The notes under the pieces: generated by a model
Database searches by the model: none
The model's input: the letters and a program-made list of their open reading frames with translations, nothing else
Told to the model about the DNA's origin: nothing
From: RGIG5612 sp963589005
GTDB taxonomy: Bacteria; Bacillota; Clostridia; Lachnospirales; Lachnospiraceae
DNA length: 64,000 nt
Direction of reading: 5' to 3'
Assembly (NCBI GenBank): GCA_963589005.1
Contig: CAVAJR010000006.1
Span: 1-64,000 of the forward strand
Program-made: the position numbers and the translations under genes
Shown here: in pieces, positions 27,351-35,620 of the stretch
Numbering within the stretch: position 1 is the first letter of the stretch
How the letters are laid out: the number at the start of each line of letters is the position of its first letter

Positions 27351-28940
27351 TCAGACACCCTTGTAACATGCATATATTTTCTCGAATATTTTTATGCCGT
27401 CTATTGCAGCACTGGTGATTCCGCCTGCATATCCAGCGCCCTCACCGGCAGGATATATGCCACATATATTTGCCTCCAGTTCATCATTTCTGATGATTCT
27501 TATAGGAGATGATGTTCTGGTTTCAATTGCAGAAAGAATAACATCGGGATCATCAAAATCCTTGATCTTATGTGCAAATATATGCATTGCCTCACTGATA
27601 TTCTTCGAGATATATTCAGGAAGAATATTATTGATATTTCCTGTTGCCGTGAGTCCTTTATGTACTGGCTTTATGGAGCCAAATTCACTTGTCGGAATAT
27701 TATTCTCAAAATCGATCAAACGCTGGCTTACAATCCTGCCATTGCCTTCATTGTAAGTTCTTCGTTCAAGTTCGCGCTGAAATCCGATATTTTCCATAGG
27801 ATCCTCAGACGGACTGACTGCCATGACTATTGCCGAATTGGCATTTTGAGAATCTCGTCCGGAATAACTCATGCCGTTAACGCATACATNNNNNNNNNNA
27901 CCCGGTTCTGAGGATGAATTAACTACATATCCTCCGGGACACATACAAAATGAATATATGCTGCTTCCGTCAGCTGTTTTGCATACGAGCTTGTAATCAG
28001 CAGCAGGCAGCAGATCCTTCGGAACATTACCATATTGAGACTTATTTATCATTGTCTGAGGATGTTCCACCCGAAGTCCCACGGCAAATGCCTTTGCCTC
28101 AACCGATAATCCGGATTCTCTTATAATATATTCAAATGTATCTCTTGCTGAATGCCCTATTGCAAGAACAACAATATCAGCCGGAATAAACCGTCCGTCT
28201 GTAAGGAAGATGCCTTTTATTGCTCCGTCAGCAACATCAAATTTCTTAAAACAGGAATTGAATCTGAATTCTCCGCCATGGTTTATTATAAACTTTCTCA
28301 TATTTGAGACAATAGTCATAAGTACATCCGTACCCAGATGAGGTTTATTAATATACAAGATCTCTGAAGGAGCACCATTATCGATAAAGGTCTCAAGTAC
28401 GAGATTATTCCGCCCCAGGGGATCATTTACACCGGTATTTAATTTGCCGTCGGAAAATGTTCCCGCTCCGCCTTCACCGAACTGTATATTGCTGTTTGGA
28501 TTAAGTTCTCCTGTATTCCAGAAATTTTCTACTGTCTTAATACGTTCTTCGACACATTCACCGCGCTCGATAACTATTGGTTTATAGCCTTCCTTTGCAA
28601 GAAAATAAGCACAAAAAAGCCCGGCAGGACCGCTTCCGATTATAACAGGACGATGCTGCAGTTTCTGTGTGCCCTGCTCAGGATAAGTATATTTTTTATT
28701 TTTCGATTTGCTTATGTTGGCATTGTGATTTTTCTTTAATATAAGCTCTTCACATGACACATCTGCATCTATTGTATATACAAAGAAAATATTTGACTTA
28801 TCCCTGGCATCGATGGATTTTTTTATGATAACAAAATCAAGAAGCTTTACATCAGAAATGTTAAGCTTCTTGACTATAGCTCTTCTTAAATCCTCCTGAG
28901 AATGATTTAAGCCTAATTTTATTTGATTAATCCTGATCAT
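27351..28940 (-). CDS. FAD-dependent oxidoreductase, interrupted by assembly gap
   Basis: The protein has an N-terminal domain of about 95 residues, then a Rossmann FAD site (VIIGSGPAGLFCAYFLA) and the characteristic blocks NIQFGEGGAGTFSDGKL and VNGMSYSGRDSQNANSAI. It belongs to the uncharacterised family of NAD(P)/FAD-dependent dehydrogenases common in Clostridia. A run of ten N (27890-27899) falls between SSSEPG and VCVNGMS. The frame reads through it with four undefined residues, which is probably longer than the true distance. The stop codon lies one base before the start of nothing further downstream for 44 bases. Physiological substrate unknown. Confidence 0.85.
   Translation of the reverse strand: MIRINQIKLGLNHSQEDLRRAIVKKLNISDVKLLDFVIIKKSIDARDKSNIFFVYTIDADVSCEELILKKNHNANISKSKNKKYTYPEQGTQKLQHRPVIIGSGPAGLFCAYFLAKEGYKPIVIERGECVEERIKTVENFWNTGELNPNSNIQFGEGGAGTFSDGKLNTGVNDPLGRNNLVLETFIDNGAPSEILYINKPHLGTDVLMTIVSNMRKFIINHGGEFRFNSCFKKFDVADGAIKGIFLTDGRFIPADIVVLAIGHSARDTFEYIIRESGLSVEAKAFAVGLRVEHPQTMINKSQYGNVPKDLLPAADYKLVCKTADGSSIYSFCMCPGGYVVNSSSEPGXXXXVCVNGMSYSGRDSQNANSAIVMAVSPSEDPMENIGFQRELERRTYNEGNGRIVSQRLIDFENNIPTSEFGSIKPVHKGLTATGNINNILPEYISKNISEAMHIFAHKIKDFDDPDVILSAIETRTSSPIRIIRNDELEANICGIYPAGEGAGYAGGITSAAIDGIKIFEKIYACYKGV
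27890..27899. other. Assembly gap of ten N
   Basis: Ten consecutive undetermined bases interrupt the flavoprotein gene. The flanking protein sequence suggests the real gap is close to one base, so the N count is likely a placeholder. Confidence 0.95.
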
Positions 28941-28941
28941 A

Positions 28942-30210
28942 TCATAATATCAAAGACTGACGAGTCTTAAGTGCTTTGCCGCAGATGGCAGCCGTACTAA
29001 ACGCCCATTGCAGATTGTATCCGCCGCAGATTCCGTTAACATCAAGTACCTCTCCTGCGAAAAATAATCCTTTTACGATTGTAGACTCCATCGTATCCGG
29101 GTTGACCTGATCCGTAAATACGCCTCCGGCTGTTGTCTGTGCATTTTCAAATGGCATTAGTTCATATGGATGAACCTGGAACAGTTTTATAACCCTTGCC
29201 AGCGCCAGGCACATGGCATCAACAGACGAATTATCCCTGGAATACGAATACTGACGCATAACGGCAGATACAACATTCTTATTGAGAAGCCCTATCAGCA
29301 TCCTGTCATAAGGTTTTACCTCTTTGTTCTTGCCCGGAATAAGCTGGAAATTCTTGTACAAGATATTAACAAGATCATACATTGCAATATCAGGAAGAAA
29401 ATCGATAGTAATTACAGGCTGTTCACCTATAGACAGCATATATCCGATAATTGAGGAAATCTGAAATGTCGGAATTCCTGATATACCATAATCCGTAAAC
29501 TGAATATTGCCCTGAACGCTTATGTTCTGCTGTCCTGCAGAAAATGTCAGTCTGCCATCAGTTCTGGTTCCTTTCAGATATTTGAATATATTGTCCGAGC
29601 ATCTGATTCCGCACAGTGCCGGAATCGGGTCAATTATCTCATGCCCGAATACTTCCGCCATCTTGTATCCGCTTCCGTCATTGCCTGTAGCTGCACCGGA
29701 CATACCTCCTGTGGCAATAACCAGGTTGTTGCATTCGTACCTTGAATCAACAATAAATCTGGAATCTTTTTTCTTGGTAATAGTCTTAACATCATGTCCG
29801 GTAACAATTTCAATGCCCAGATCTTCACACCTGCATTTAAGAAGTTCCAGAACCGATGCTGCCTGTTCTGATTTCGGATAAATGTATCCGTTTTTATCCG
29901 TGCATAAAAGTCCCATATCTGCGAAGAAGTTTATCGTATCCATGCAGTCAAACTGAGACAAAACCTCCGTATAAAAAGAGGGATCACCCGATGTCATGTA
30001 AGGGATCAATCCTTCAGGATTGCTGTCGAAAAGACTGACCGTTGCATTAACATTAGTCAAATTGCAGCGGCCATTACCAGTCGATAAAATCTTTTTACCG
30101 ACCATATTATTATGTTCCAGTATAAGAATCGTATTATTTTCTGTCTTTGATTGAAGGGCGGTGCATAAACCTGATGCACCGCCTCCAATAATTATAATAT
30201 CATAAAACAT
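28942..30210 (-). CDS. HI0933/BaiN-family flavoprotein
   Basis: The 422-residue protein begins with an FAD-binding Rossmann motif (IIIGGGASGLCTALQ) and has KKILSTGNGRCNLTN, a signature of the HI0933 family (sometimes labelled aminoacetone oxidase or BaiN). The C-terminus closes with the second FAD block GLFFAGEVLDVNGICGGYNLQWA. BaiN of a bile-acid-metabolising Clostridium reduces steroid double bonds, but the family is widespread and function here is not implied. It is one base from the next flavoprotein gene and five bases from the EF-G paralogue, so they form an operon. Confidence 0.88.
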   Translation of the reverse strand: MFYDIIIIGGGASGLCTALQSKTENNTILILEHNNMVGKKILSTGNGRCNLTNVNATVSLFDSNPEGLIPYMTSGDPSFYTEVLSQFDCMDTINFFADMGLLCTDKNGYIYPKSEQAASVLELLKCRCEDLGIEIVTGHDVKTITKKKDSRFIVDSRYECNNLVIATGGMSGAATGNDGSGYKMAEVFGHEIIDPIPALCGIRCSDNIFKYLKGTRTDGRLTFSAGQQNISVQGNIQFTDYGISGIPTFQISSIIGYMLSIGEQPVITIDFLPDIAMYDLVNILYKNFQLIPGKNKEVKPYDRMLIGLLNKNVVSAVMRQYSYSRDNSSVDAMCLALARVIKLFQVHPYELMPFENAQTTAGGVFTDQVNPDTMESTIVKGLFFAGEVLDVNGICGGYNLQWAFSTAAICGKALKTRQSLIL

Positions 30211-30215
30211 TTATT

Positions 30216-32303
30216 TTATTCTTCATCCTTTGTCTGACGAGCAGCTACCTCTCTTTGCTGAACATCAGCCGGAGCCTGCTCATAACGTGAGAATTCATAC
30301 TCGAAATCGCCATATCCGCCTGTCATAGAACGAAGGTCAGTGTTGTATCCGTAGAGTTCTGACATAGGGATGTCAGCCTCGATGATCGTTCTTCCGAGAT
30401 CTGTAGGATTCATACCGAGTACACGTCCTCTTCTCTTGTTAAGATCTCCCATAACATCGCCTGTAAACTCATTAGGAACAGTAACCTTAAGTGATGCGAT
30501 AGGCTCAAGGAGGATAGGACCAGCCTCTAAAAAGCCCTTCTTAAATGCCAGGGTTGCTGCCATCTTAAATGACATTTCATTAGAATCAACCGGATGATAA
30601 GAACCATCAATAAGAGTTGCCTTAACACCAACTACAGGGTAGTTAGCCAGAGGTCCCCTCTGAACACATTCCTGAATACCCTTCTCAACAGCCGGGAAGA
30701 AGTTCTTAGGAACGGATCCGCCGAAGATCTTCTCTTCAAATACATAAGGCGTTTCAAGATCGTTAGACGGTTCAAAGATCATCTTAACATGTCCGTACTG
30801 TCCATGTCCGCCGGACTGTTTCTTGTGCTTGCCTTCCACTTCTGCAGACTTCTTAATGGTCTCGCGGAATGGGAATGCCGGTTTATCAAGTATGATTTCA
30901 ACCTTATATTTTTCTTTCATCTTAGATGCAACAACATCAAGCTGCTGATCGCCGATTCCGTAGATAAGGCTCTGCTTGTTTTCTTCATCAGCAACAACCT
31001 TAAGTGTCTTATCTTCTGCACATAGCTTAGCAAGTGCCTGGGAGATCTTGTCTTCCTCACCTTTATTTGCTGCATAGTATTTCTTGTATGTATACGGTTT
31101 AGCATATACGAATTTATACAGACTGATAGGATATTCCTTTCTGCATAACGTATCGCCCGTCTTAGCCAATTCAAGCTTGCCTATTGCTCCGATATCGCCA
31201 GGCTGAAGTTCCTTAACTTCCTCTACATTCTTGCCTCTCATAATATAGAGTTTAGCGATCTTCTCACTCTGGTCAGATTCAGCATTATATAAAGTATCAT
31301 CTGATTTAAGAACGCCTGAATAAACCTTAACAAGTGAATATTTGCCGATGAACGGATCCATGATAGTCTTGAATACATATGCTGCAAGCGGTCCTTCAGG
31401 ATCACATTTGCTTTCAAATATTGTATCATTCTTAAGGTCATTGCCGGTCTTAAGCGTCGGTGAATCAGCAGGACATGGCAAATATTTCTTAATTGCTCTC
31501 ATAAGACTTGCTGCACCGAAGTTCTTAGTAGAAGCACCAACCAAAATAGGAACACAGTCGCCGGTTGTAACGGATGCATGAAGTGTTGATATGATCTCTT
31601 CTTCAGTAAATTCTTCTCCTGCGAAGAATTTCTCCATCAATTCCTCAGATGTACCGGCAATACTCTCCATAACGCCTTCACGTACATTGTCTGTATCAGC
31701 CTGAAGATCTGCAGGAATAGCGCATTCATCGAATGTACCGTCTTCTTTATATAAAAATGCCTGTTTCTTAATTACATCTACGAAGCCCTTAAGCTCTCCG
31801 TTTTCCTTGATAGGGATCTGGAACGGTGCGATCTTGATGCCGAATTTTGCTCTTAAATCCTGTGTGATCTTAATATAATCAGCGTTAGGATCGTCCATGC
31901 CGGAAACATATATAATTCTAGGAACATCGAATTTCTCACAAAATGCCCATGCCTTAACAGCACCAACCTCTACTCCTGATTTAGCATTAACAACAATAAC
32001 TGCTCCGTCGCATACGCTGAGCCCGTCATTTATAGCTCCTACGAAATCAAAATAACCCGGTGTATCCAGTATATTAATTTTTACGCCATCAAATTCAACA
32101 GGAATTACCGTTGAATTAATTGAGAATTTTCTTTTTATCTCCTCTTTATCGAAGTCTGAAATAGTATTGCCATCATTAATATTTCCCATTCTGGAAATAA
32201 CACCCGATGAATAAGCCATTGCCTCCGCTAATGTTGACTTACCAGATCCGCCGTGTCCCAATAATACAACGTCTCTGATGTCTGCTGTCTTATAAACATT
32301 CAT
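30216..32303 (-). CDS. Elongation factor G paralogue (EF-G2 type)
   Basis: The 695 residues follow the five-domain EF-G layout. G1 is GHGGSGKST (residues 16-24) in place of the usual AHIDAGKTT, and G3 is DTPGYFD. The G4 motif NKxD reads Ser134-Gly-Met-Asp137, an unusual change. Domain IV is present (HKKQSGGHGQYGHV). This marks a divergent paralogue and not the main translocase, whose gene would be with rpsL/rpsG. I use the ATG at 32303 with GGAGG eight bases upstream; an apparent TTG start at 32318 lies in the ribosome site itself. It diverges from recA. Confidence 0.88.
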   Translation of the reverse strand: MNVYKTADIRDVVLLGHGGSGKSTLAEAMAYSSGVISRMGNINDGNTISDFDKEEIKRKFSINSTVIPVEFDGVKINILDTPGYFDFVGAINDGLSVCDGAVIVVNAKSGVEVGAVKAWAFCEKFDVPRIIYVSGMDDPNADYIKITQDLRAKFGIKIAPFQIPIKENGELKGFVDVIKKQAFLYKEDGTFDECAIPADLQADTDNVREGVMESIAGTSEELMEKFFAGEEFTEEEIISTLHASVTTGDCVPILVGASTKNFGAASLMRAIKKYLPCPADSPTLKTGNDLKNDTIFESKCDPEGPLAAYVFKTIMDPFIGKYSLVKVYSGVLKSDDTLYNAESDQSEKIAKLYIMRGKNVEEVKELQPGDIGAIGKLELAKTGDTLCRKEYPISLYKFVYAKPYTYKKYYAANKGEEDKISQALAKLCAEDKTLKVVADEENKQSLIYGIGDQQLDVVASKMKEKYKVEIILDKPAFPFRETIKKSAEVEGKHKKQSGGHGQYGHVKMIFEPSNDLETPYVFEEKIFGGSVPKNFFPAVEKGIQECVQRGPLANYPVVGVKATLIDGSYHPVDSNEMSFKMAATLAFKKGFLEAGPILLEPIASLKVTVPNEFTGDVMGDLNKRRGRVLGMNPTDLGRTIIEADIPMSELYGYNTDLRSMTGGYGDFEYEFSRYEQAPADVQQREVAARQTKDEE

Positions 32304-32394
32304 GAAAAATACCTCCAAAAATTATTTCAAATGTTTTCAACAAAATTTTACTAGAAAAAAGCCTTGTTTTCAAGTTGTACAAAAAATATTTATA

Positions 32395-32423
32395 TTGACA
32401 AAGAAATATGATTATTATAACAT
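32395..32423 (+). promoter_or_regulatory. Predicted recA promoter
   Basis: TTGACA (32395-32400), a 17-base spacer and TAACAT (32418-32423) precede recA. The same TAACAT -10 element appears before the tRNA gene at 56351. A LexA box follows immediately. Confidence 0.7.
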
Positions 32424-32428
32424 AAAGG

Positions 32429-32442
32429 CGAACATTAGTTCG
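32429..32442. promoter_or_regulatory. LexA box of recA
   Basis: CGAACATTAGTTCG is a full GAAC-N4-GTTC palindrome lying just downstream of the -10 element, over the expected start site. It matches the consensus better than the three boxes at lexA. Confidence 0.88.
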
Positions 32443-32464
32443 TATCTGGCTAAAGGAGATAGAA

Positions 32465-33562
32465 ATGGATAATAGTGAGAAGAAGAAGGCATTAGAAGCA
32501 GCAATAAATAAAATCGAGAAGGATTATGGCAAGGGTTCAGTGATGAAACTGGGCGATAAGAGTGCCATGGATATTGACACCATTCCTACCGGTTCCATCA
32601 GTCTTGATAAAGCTCTGGGCGTAGGCGGCATTCCTAAGGGAAGGATTATTGAGATTTACGGACCCGAAGCCAGCGGCAAGACTACTCTCGCTCTTCACAT
32701 TGTTGCAGAAGTTCAGAAGTCCGGAGGAATTGCCGGATTCATAGATGCAGAGCATGCTCTTGATCCTAAATATGCCAGAGATATAGGCGTTGATGTTGAT
32801 AATCTGTATATTTCACAGCCGGATTACGGTGAGCAGGGATTAGAGATCTGTGAAACAATGGTTCGTTCCGGTGCAGTTGATATTATTGTTGTAGACTCAG
32901 TTGCAGCACTGGTTCCTAAGCATGAGATTGAAGGCGAAATGGGTGAGGCTACTGTAGGTGCACAGGCCAGACTGATGAGCCAGGCCTTAAGAAAACTGAC
33001 AGCCGTCGCTAATAAGACAGGCTGCTCTATTATTTTTATCAATCAGCTTCGTGAAAAGATCGGAGTATTTTACGGACCATCAGAAACAACGACCGGAGGC
33101 AGGGCTCTTAAGTTCTATGCATCTGTAAGGATTGATATCAGAAGGATCGAATCTATCAAGCAAGCCGGTGACGTCATAGGCAACAGAGTCAGAGCCAAGG
33201 TTGTTAAGAACAAGGTTGCTCCGCCGTTCAGAGAGGCTGAATTCGATATTATTTTCGGGGAGGGCATCTCAGCTGTAGGAGATATCCTTGATATGGCTGT
33301 TAAGTTCGATATCATTAATAAGTCCGGAGCATGGTTCTCATATAATGGCGAGAAGATCGGTCAGGGTCGTGAAAATGCCAAGAATTATATTAAATCCAAT
33401 CCTGAATTCTTCGCTGCACTTGATAAAGCAGTCCGCGACAAGATGGGATTTAACGGACCTGTTGATGATGAAACTCCTGATGTTCAGGATAATTCGGACG
33501 ATGATTTTCTTGCCGCATATGGTCTAGCTGAAACCAATCCTGATGATCTGGATTTAGATTGA
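32465..33562 (+). CDS. recA: Recombinase RecA
   Basis: RecA forms filaments on single-stranded DNA, drives strand exchange and triggers LexA cleavage. Walker A is GPEASGKTT, and the L1/L2 regions and the polymerisation motif are normal. The 365 residues end in an acidic tail (DDDFLAAYGLAETNPDDLDLD, here described by its Asp-rich end). The ATG is preceded by AAAGGAG. Transcription is SOS-controlled by the LexA box at 32429. The coding end is echoed in frame just past the stop codon (33593-33625), an odd feature described under findings. Confidence 0.98.
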   Translation: MDNSEKKKALEAAINKIEKDYGKGSVMKLGDKSAMDIDTIPTGSISLDKALGVGGIPKGRIIEIYGPEASGKTTLALHIVAEVQKSGGIAGFIDAEHALDPKYARDIGVDVDNLYISQPDYGEQGLEICETMVRSGAVDIIVVDSVAALVPKHEIEGEMGEATVGAQARLMSQALRKLTAVANKTGCSIIFINQLREKIGVFYGPSETTTGGRALKFYASVRIDIRRIESIKQAGDVIGNRVRAKVVKNKVAPPFREAEFDIIFGEGISAVGDILDMAVKFDIINKSGAWFSYNGEKIGQGRENAKNYIKSNPEFFAALDKAVRDKMGFNGPVDDETPDVQDNSDDDFLAAYGLAETNPDDLDLD

Positions 33563-33592
33563 TCAAAAGTAAGTCGTCAGGCTGATTACTAT

Positions 33593-33625
33593 ACCAATAA
33601 TCCTGATGATACGTATTTAGATTAA
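33593..33625 (+). repeat. Duplicated echo of the recA 3' end
   Basis: These 33 bases repeat the last 30 bases of recA (33533-33562) with a 3-base insertion and about four substitutions. The copy is in the same frame as recA and also ends in a stop codon. It encodes TNNPDDTYLD against TNPDDLDLD. Confidence 0.75.
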
Positions 33626-33676
33626 ATAAGGGGACAGCCACACTGAATAAGTCAGTGCGGCAATCCCCTTATTTTT
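33624..33676 (+). terminator. recA terminator
   Basis: A long hairpin has an outer 11-base perfect stem (AAATAAGGGGA with its complement at 33664-33674) and an inner CACTGA/TCAGTG stem. It ends in a run of T. The A-rich left side suggests it could work on both strands, serving the convergent hydrolase gene as well. Confidence 0.88.
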
Positions 33677-33827
33677 ATGGATAATATTCAGGCCTTTTGT
33701 TATCTCTTGCTTTGGATTGATTTCTGTCAAAACGGTAAGCAATATTGCTGCAAGCTATCATATGACCTTTAGATGGGTTCTTTAAGTTAACTTTTGACAA
33801 AACCCTTGCTTAGTACCTCGATTACGG

Positions 33828-35609
33828 TTATTTAGGAATAACAGGAAGTAATATTCTTGATGGATGTTTACCATCTCTGTATATCTTATGAAGAACCGTT
33901 GCATTTCTGCAAATATGATAAGGAATATATTCTGTATCACATACGCAGCATGCTCCATCAGGTAAGTCAAGACATGAGATCTCTACACATATCCTGTGCC
34001 CTGCTTTGAATGTATGGCATACTGACATAACCTCAATGTTATATTCGTTGATCTCTCCAGGAACAACTTTCTTTTCAGCTTCCTTGGTTAATTTATGCCA
34101 TGGTTTGTAAGGAGTAGATCTTTCTTCATCAAGTTCACGCATCGAAGCCTTAAGCATTCCTTTGGTAAGGTATTTCTCCGGCAGATCCGGAATCTCCCAT
34201 TCACCTTTTCGTCCTGTTCTGTCCGAACAATCAGGACCCAGATCCTTAAGAGTTACGAACCAATTAGTATCATCACTATCTAATGAGGCCCAGAATTTTG
34301 CTGAAATAGGTCCGGCTATTGTTACATCCTCCGACAGCGGATCCGTCACATATCTTACTTTTTCAATCTTGTTTGTAAGTGTTGGCTGCATCTGAACAAA
34401 TGCATCCGGTTCATTTGCACCATCAAATGCATCCGGATCAATTGGTTCAGTACGCAGTCTCTCCCAGCAGTCGAAATAAAGTGGTGTCCAGCATGTTTCC
34501 GGTACCGGCCAATTATCGGCATATCTCCATTTATTTTCACCTGTAACCCAATATCTTACCGGCGGTTCATCCATTACGCCTGTGTCTATGCCCTTTAACC
34601 AATAATCATACCATTTCATCATTTCATTATGGATCGCCAGGTTATGGTATGGGCGTTCCTGATGTGCCGGTCCTGTCAGCAGCATTTTCTTAGGTGCATT
34701 TTCCAGCTCTTCAAACAGATTCTGTGCTCCTTGCCAATGAAAATGATAATCAATTGCATACTGACCAGAACCTGTATAGACAGGAATATTTATACCCTTC
34801 TTTTTCATTTCAGCCATTGGCTGCCATTGAGCCGGAACATCATAAGGATAAATCAGTGCAGGATAGAATAAACCTAAAGGATTGGACTGACCTTTTTGAG
34901 TAAGGATATTATAAATGTTCTTATACATCTTATAATCCGGATTATTCATTGCCTGCTCCCATAATGCCTGCTCATTTTCCGGAAGCTCAGGAGGAGTGCT
35001 TCTGACCATATGATCTACGCTCATATGATCTAAATGGTAAAATAAAGTATTAAACACTCCGCCCAGGTGTATTTCTCTGAAAAATCCATAGAATGATCCC
35101 GGATCTAACGGGAATATTGCTTTAAGATGAGGCGGCTGGCTTAATGCGGCCATGATCTGATTAAGACCAAAATTAGAAAGTCCGCACATGCCTATATTGC
35201 CGTCACACCATTCCTGTGCAGCCATCCACTCGATCAGGTCATAATGATCCCATCTGGCGTCTAAGGCAGTTCCATGACCTGATTTGCCGGCGCCTCTTGC
35301 CTGGGCAATCACATGAACATAACCTCTGGAGGTTATAAACTTTGTGTCGCCTGATTCGATATTGCCAAACCAGAAATGTGACCATGATGGCTGAGATGGC
35401 ATAGAAGCTGTATAGTCTGCATCTAGCAGGTCCTTATTATGCTGTCCAAAGGACAGAAGCGCTGGAAATGGTCCATCTCCATCAGGAAGATATATATCAA
35501 TGCATAACTTCTCGCCGTCTCGCATTTCAACATATACATCTTTTTTGCTTACCATATTGTGGTACAGCACAGGAGCCTTGTATTCCTTAAATTCCTTATA
35601 CTTGCTCAT
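33828..35609 (-). CDS. CocE/NonD family alpha/beta hydrolase
   Basis: Members of this family (cocaine esterase, X-Pro dipeptidyl-peptidase-like acylases) cleave esters or amides. The 593 residues hold an N-terminal hydrolase domain with the nucleophile elbow GLSNFG (usual form GxSYxG). The oxyanion and nearby motif is AQARGAGKSGHG. The cap and WYDYWLKGID block follow, with a likely catalytic His in TGPAHQ. The C-terminal jelly-roll domain begins near residue 400 (VTIAGPISAKFWASLD). There is no signal peptide, so it is cytoplasmic. It is last in an operon with a hydrogenase, flavoprotein and ferredoxin, 11 bases after the hydrogenase stop. The substrate is unknown. Confidence 0.88.
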   Translation of the reverse strand: MSKYKEFKEYKAPVLYHNMVSKKDVYVEMRDGEKLCIDIYLPDGDGPFPALLSFGQHNKDLLDADYTASMPSQPSWSHFWFGNIESGDTKFITSRGYVHVIAQARGAGKSGHGTALDARWDHYDLIEWMAAQEWCDGNIGMCGLSNFGLNQIMAALSQPPHLKAIFPLDPGSFYGFFREIHLGGVFNTLFYHLDHMSVDHMVRSTPPELPENEQALWEQAMNNPDYKMYKNIYNILTQKGQSNPLGLFYPALIYPYDVPAQWQPMAEMKKKGINIPVYTGSGQYAIDYHFHWQGAQNLFEELENAPKKMLLTGPAHQERPYHNLAIHNEMMKWYDYWLKGIDTGVMDEPPVRYWVTGENKWRYADNWPVPETCWTPLYFDCWERLRTEPIDPDAFDGANEPDAFVQMQPTLTNKIEKVRYVTDPLSEDVTIAGPISAKFWASLDSDDTNWFVTLKDLGPDCSDRTGRKGEWEIPDLPEKYLTKGMLKASMRELDEERSTPYKPWHKLTKEAEKKVVPGEINEYNIEVMSVCHTFKAGHRICVEISCLDLPDGACCVCDTEYIPYHICRNATVLHKIYRDGKHPSRILLPVIPK

Positions 35610-35620
35610 TATAAATTCCC

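Noticed and set aside
28942..30210. Bile-acid reductase BaiN
   Set aside because: The whole HI0933 family gives this match. There are no bai genes nearby, and the gene is in an operon with an EF-G paralogue.
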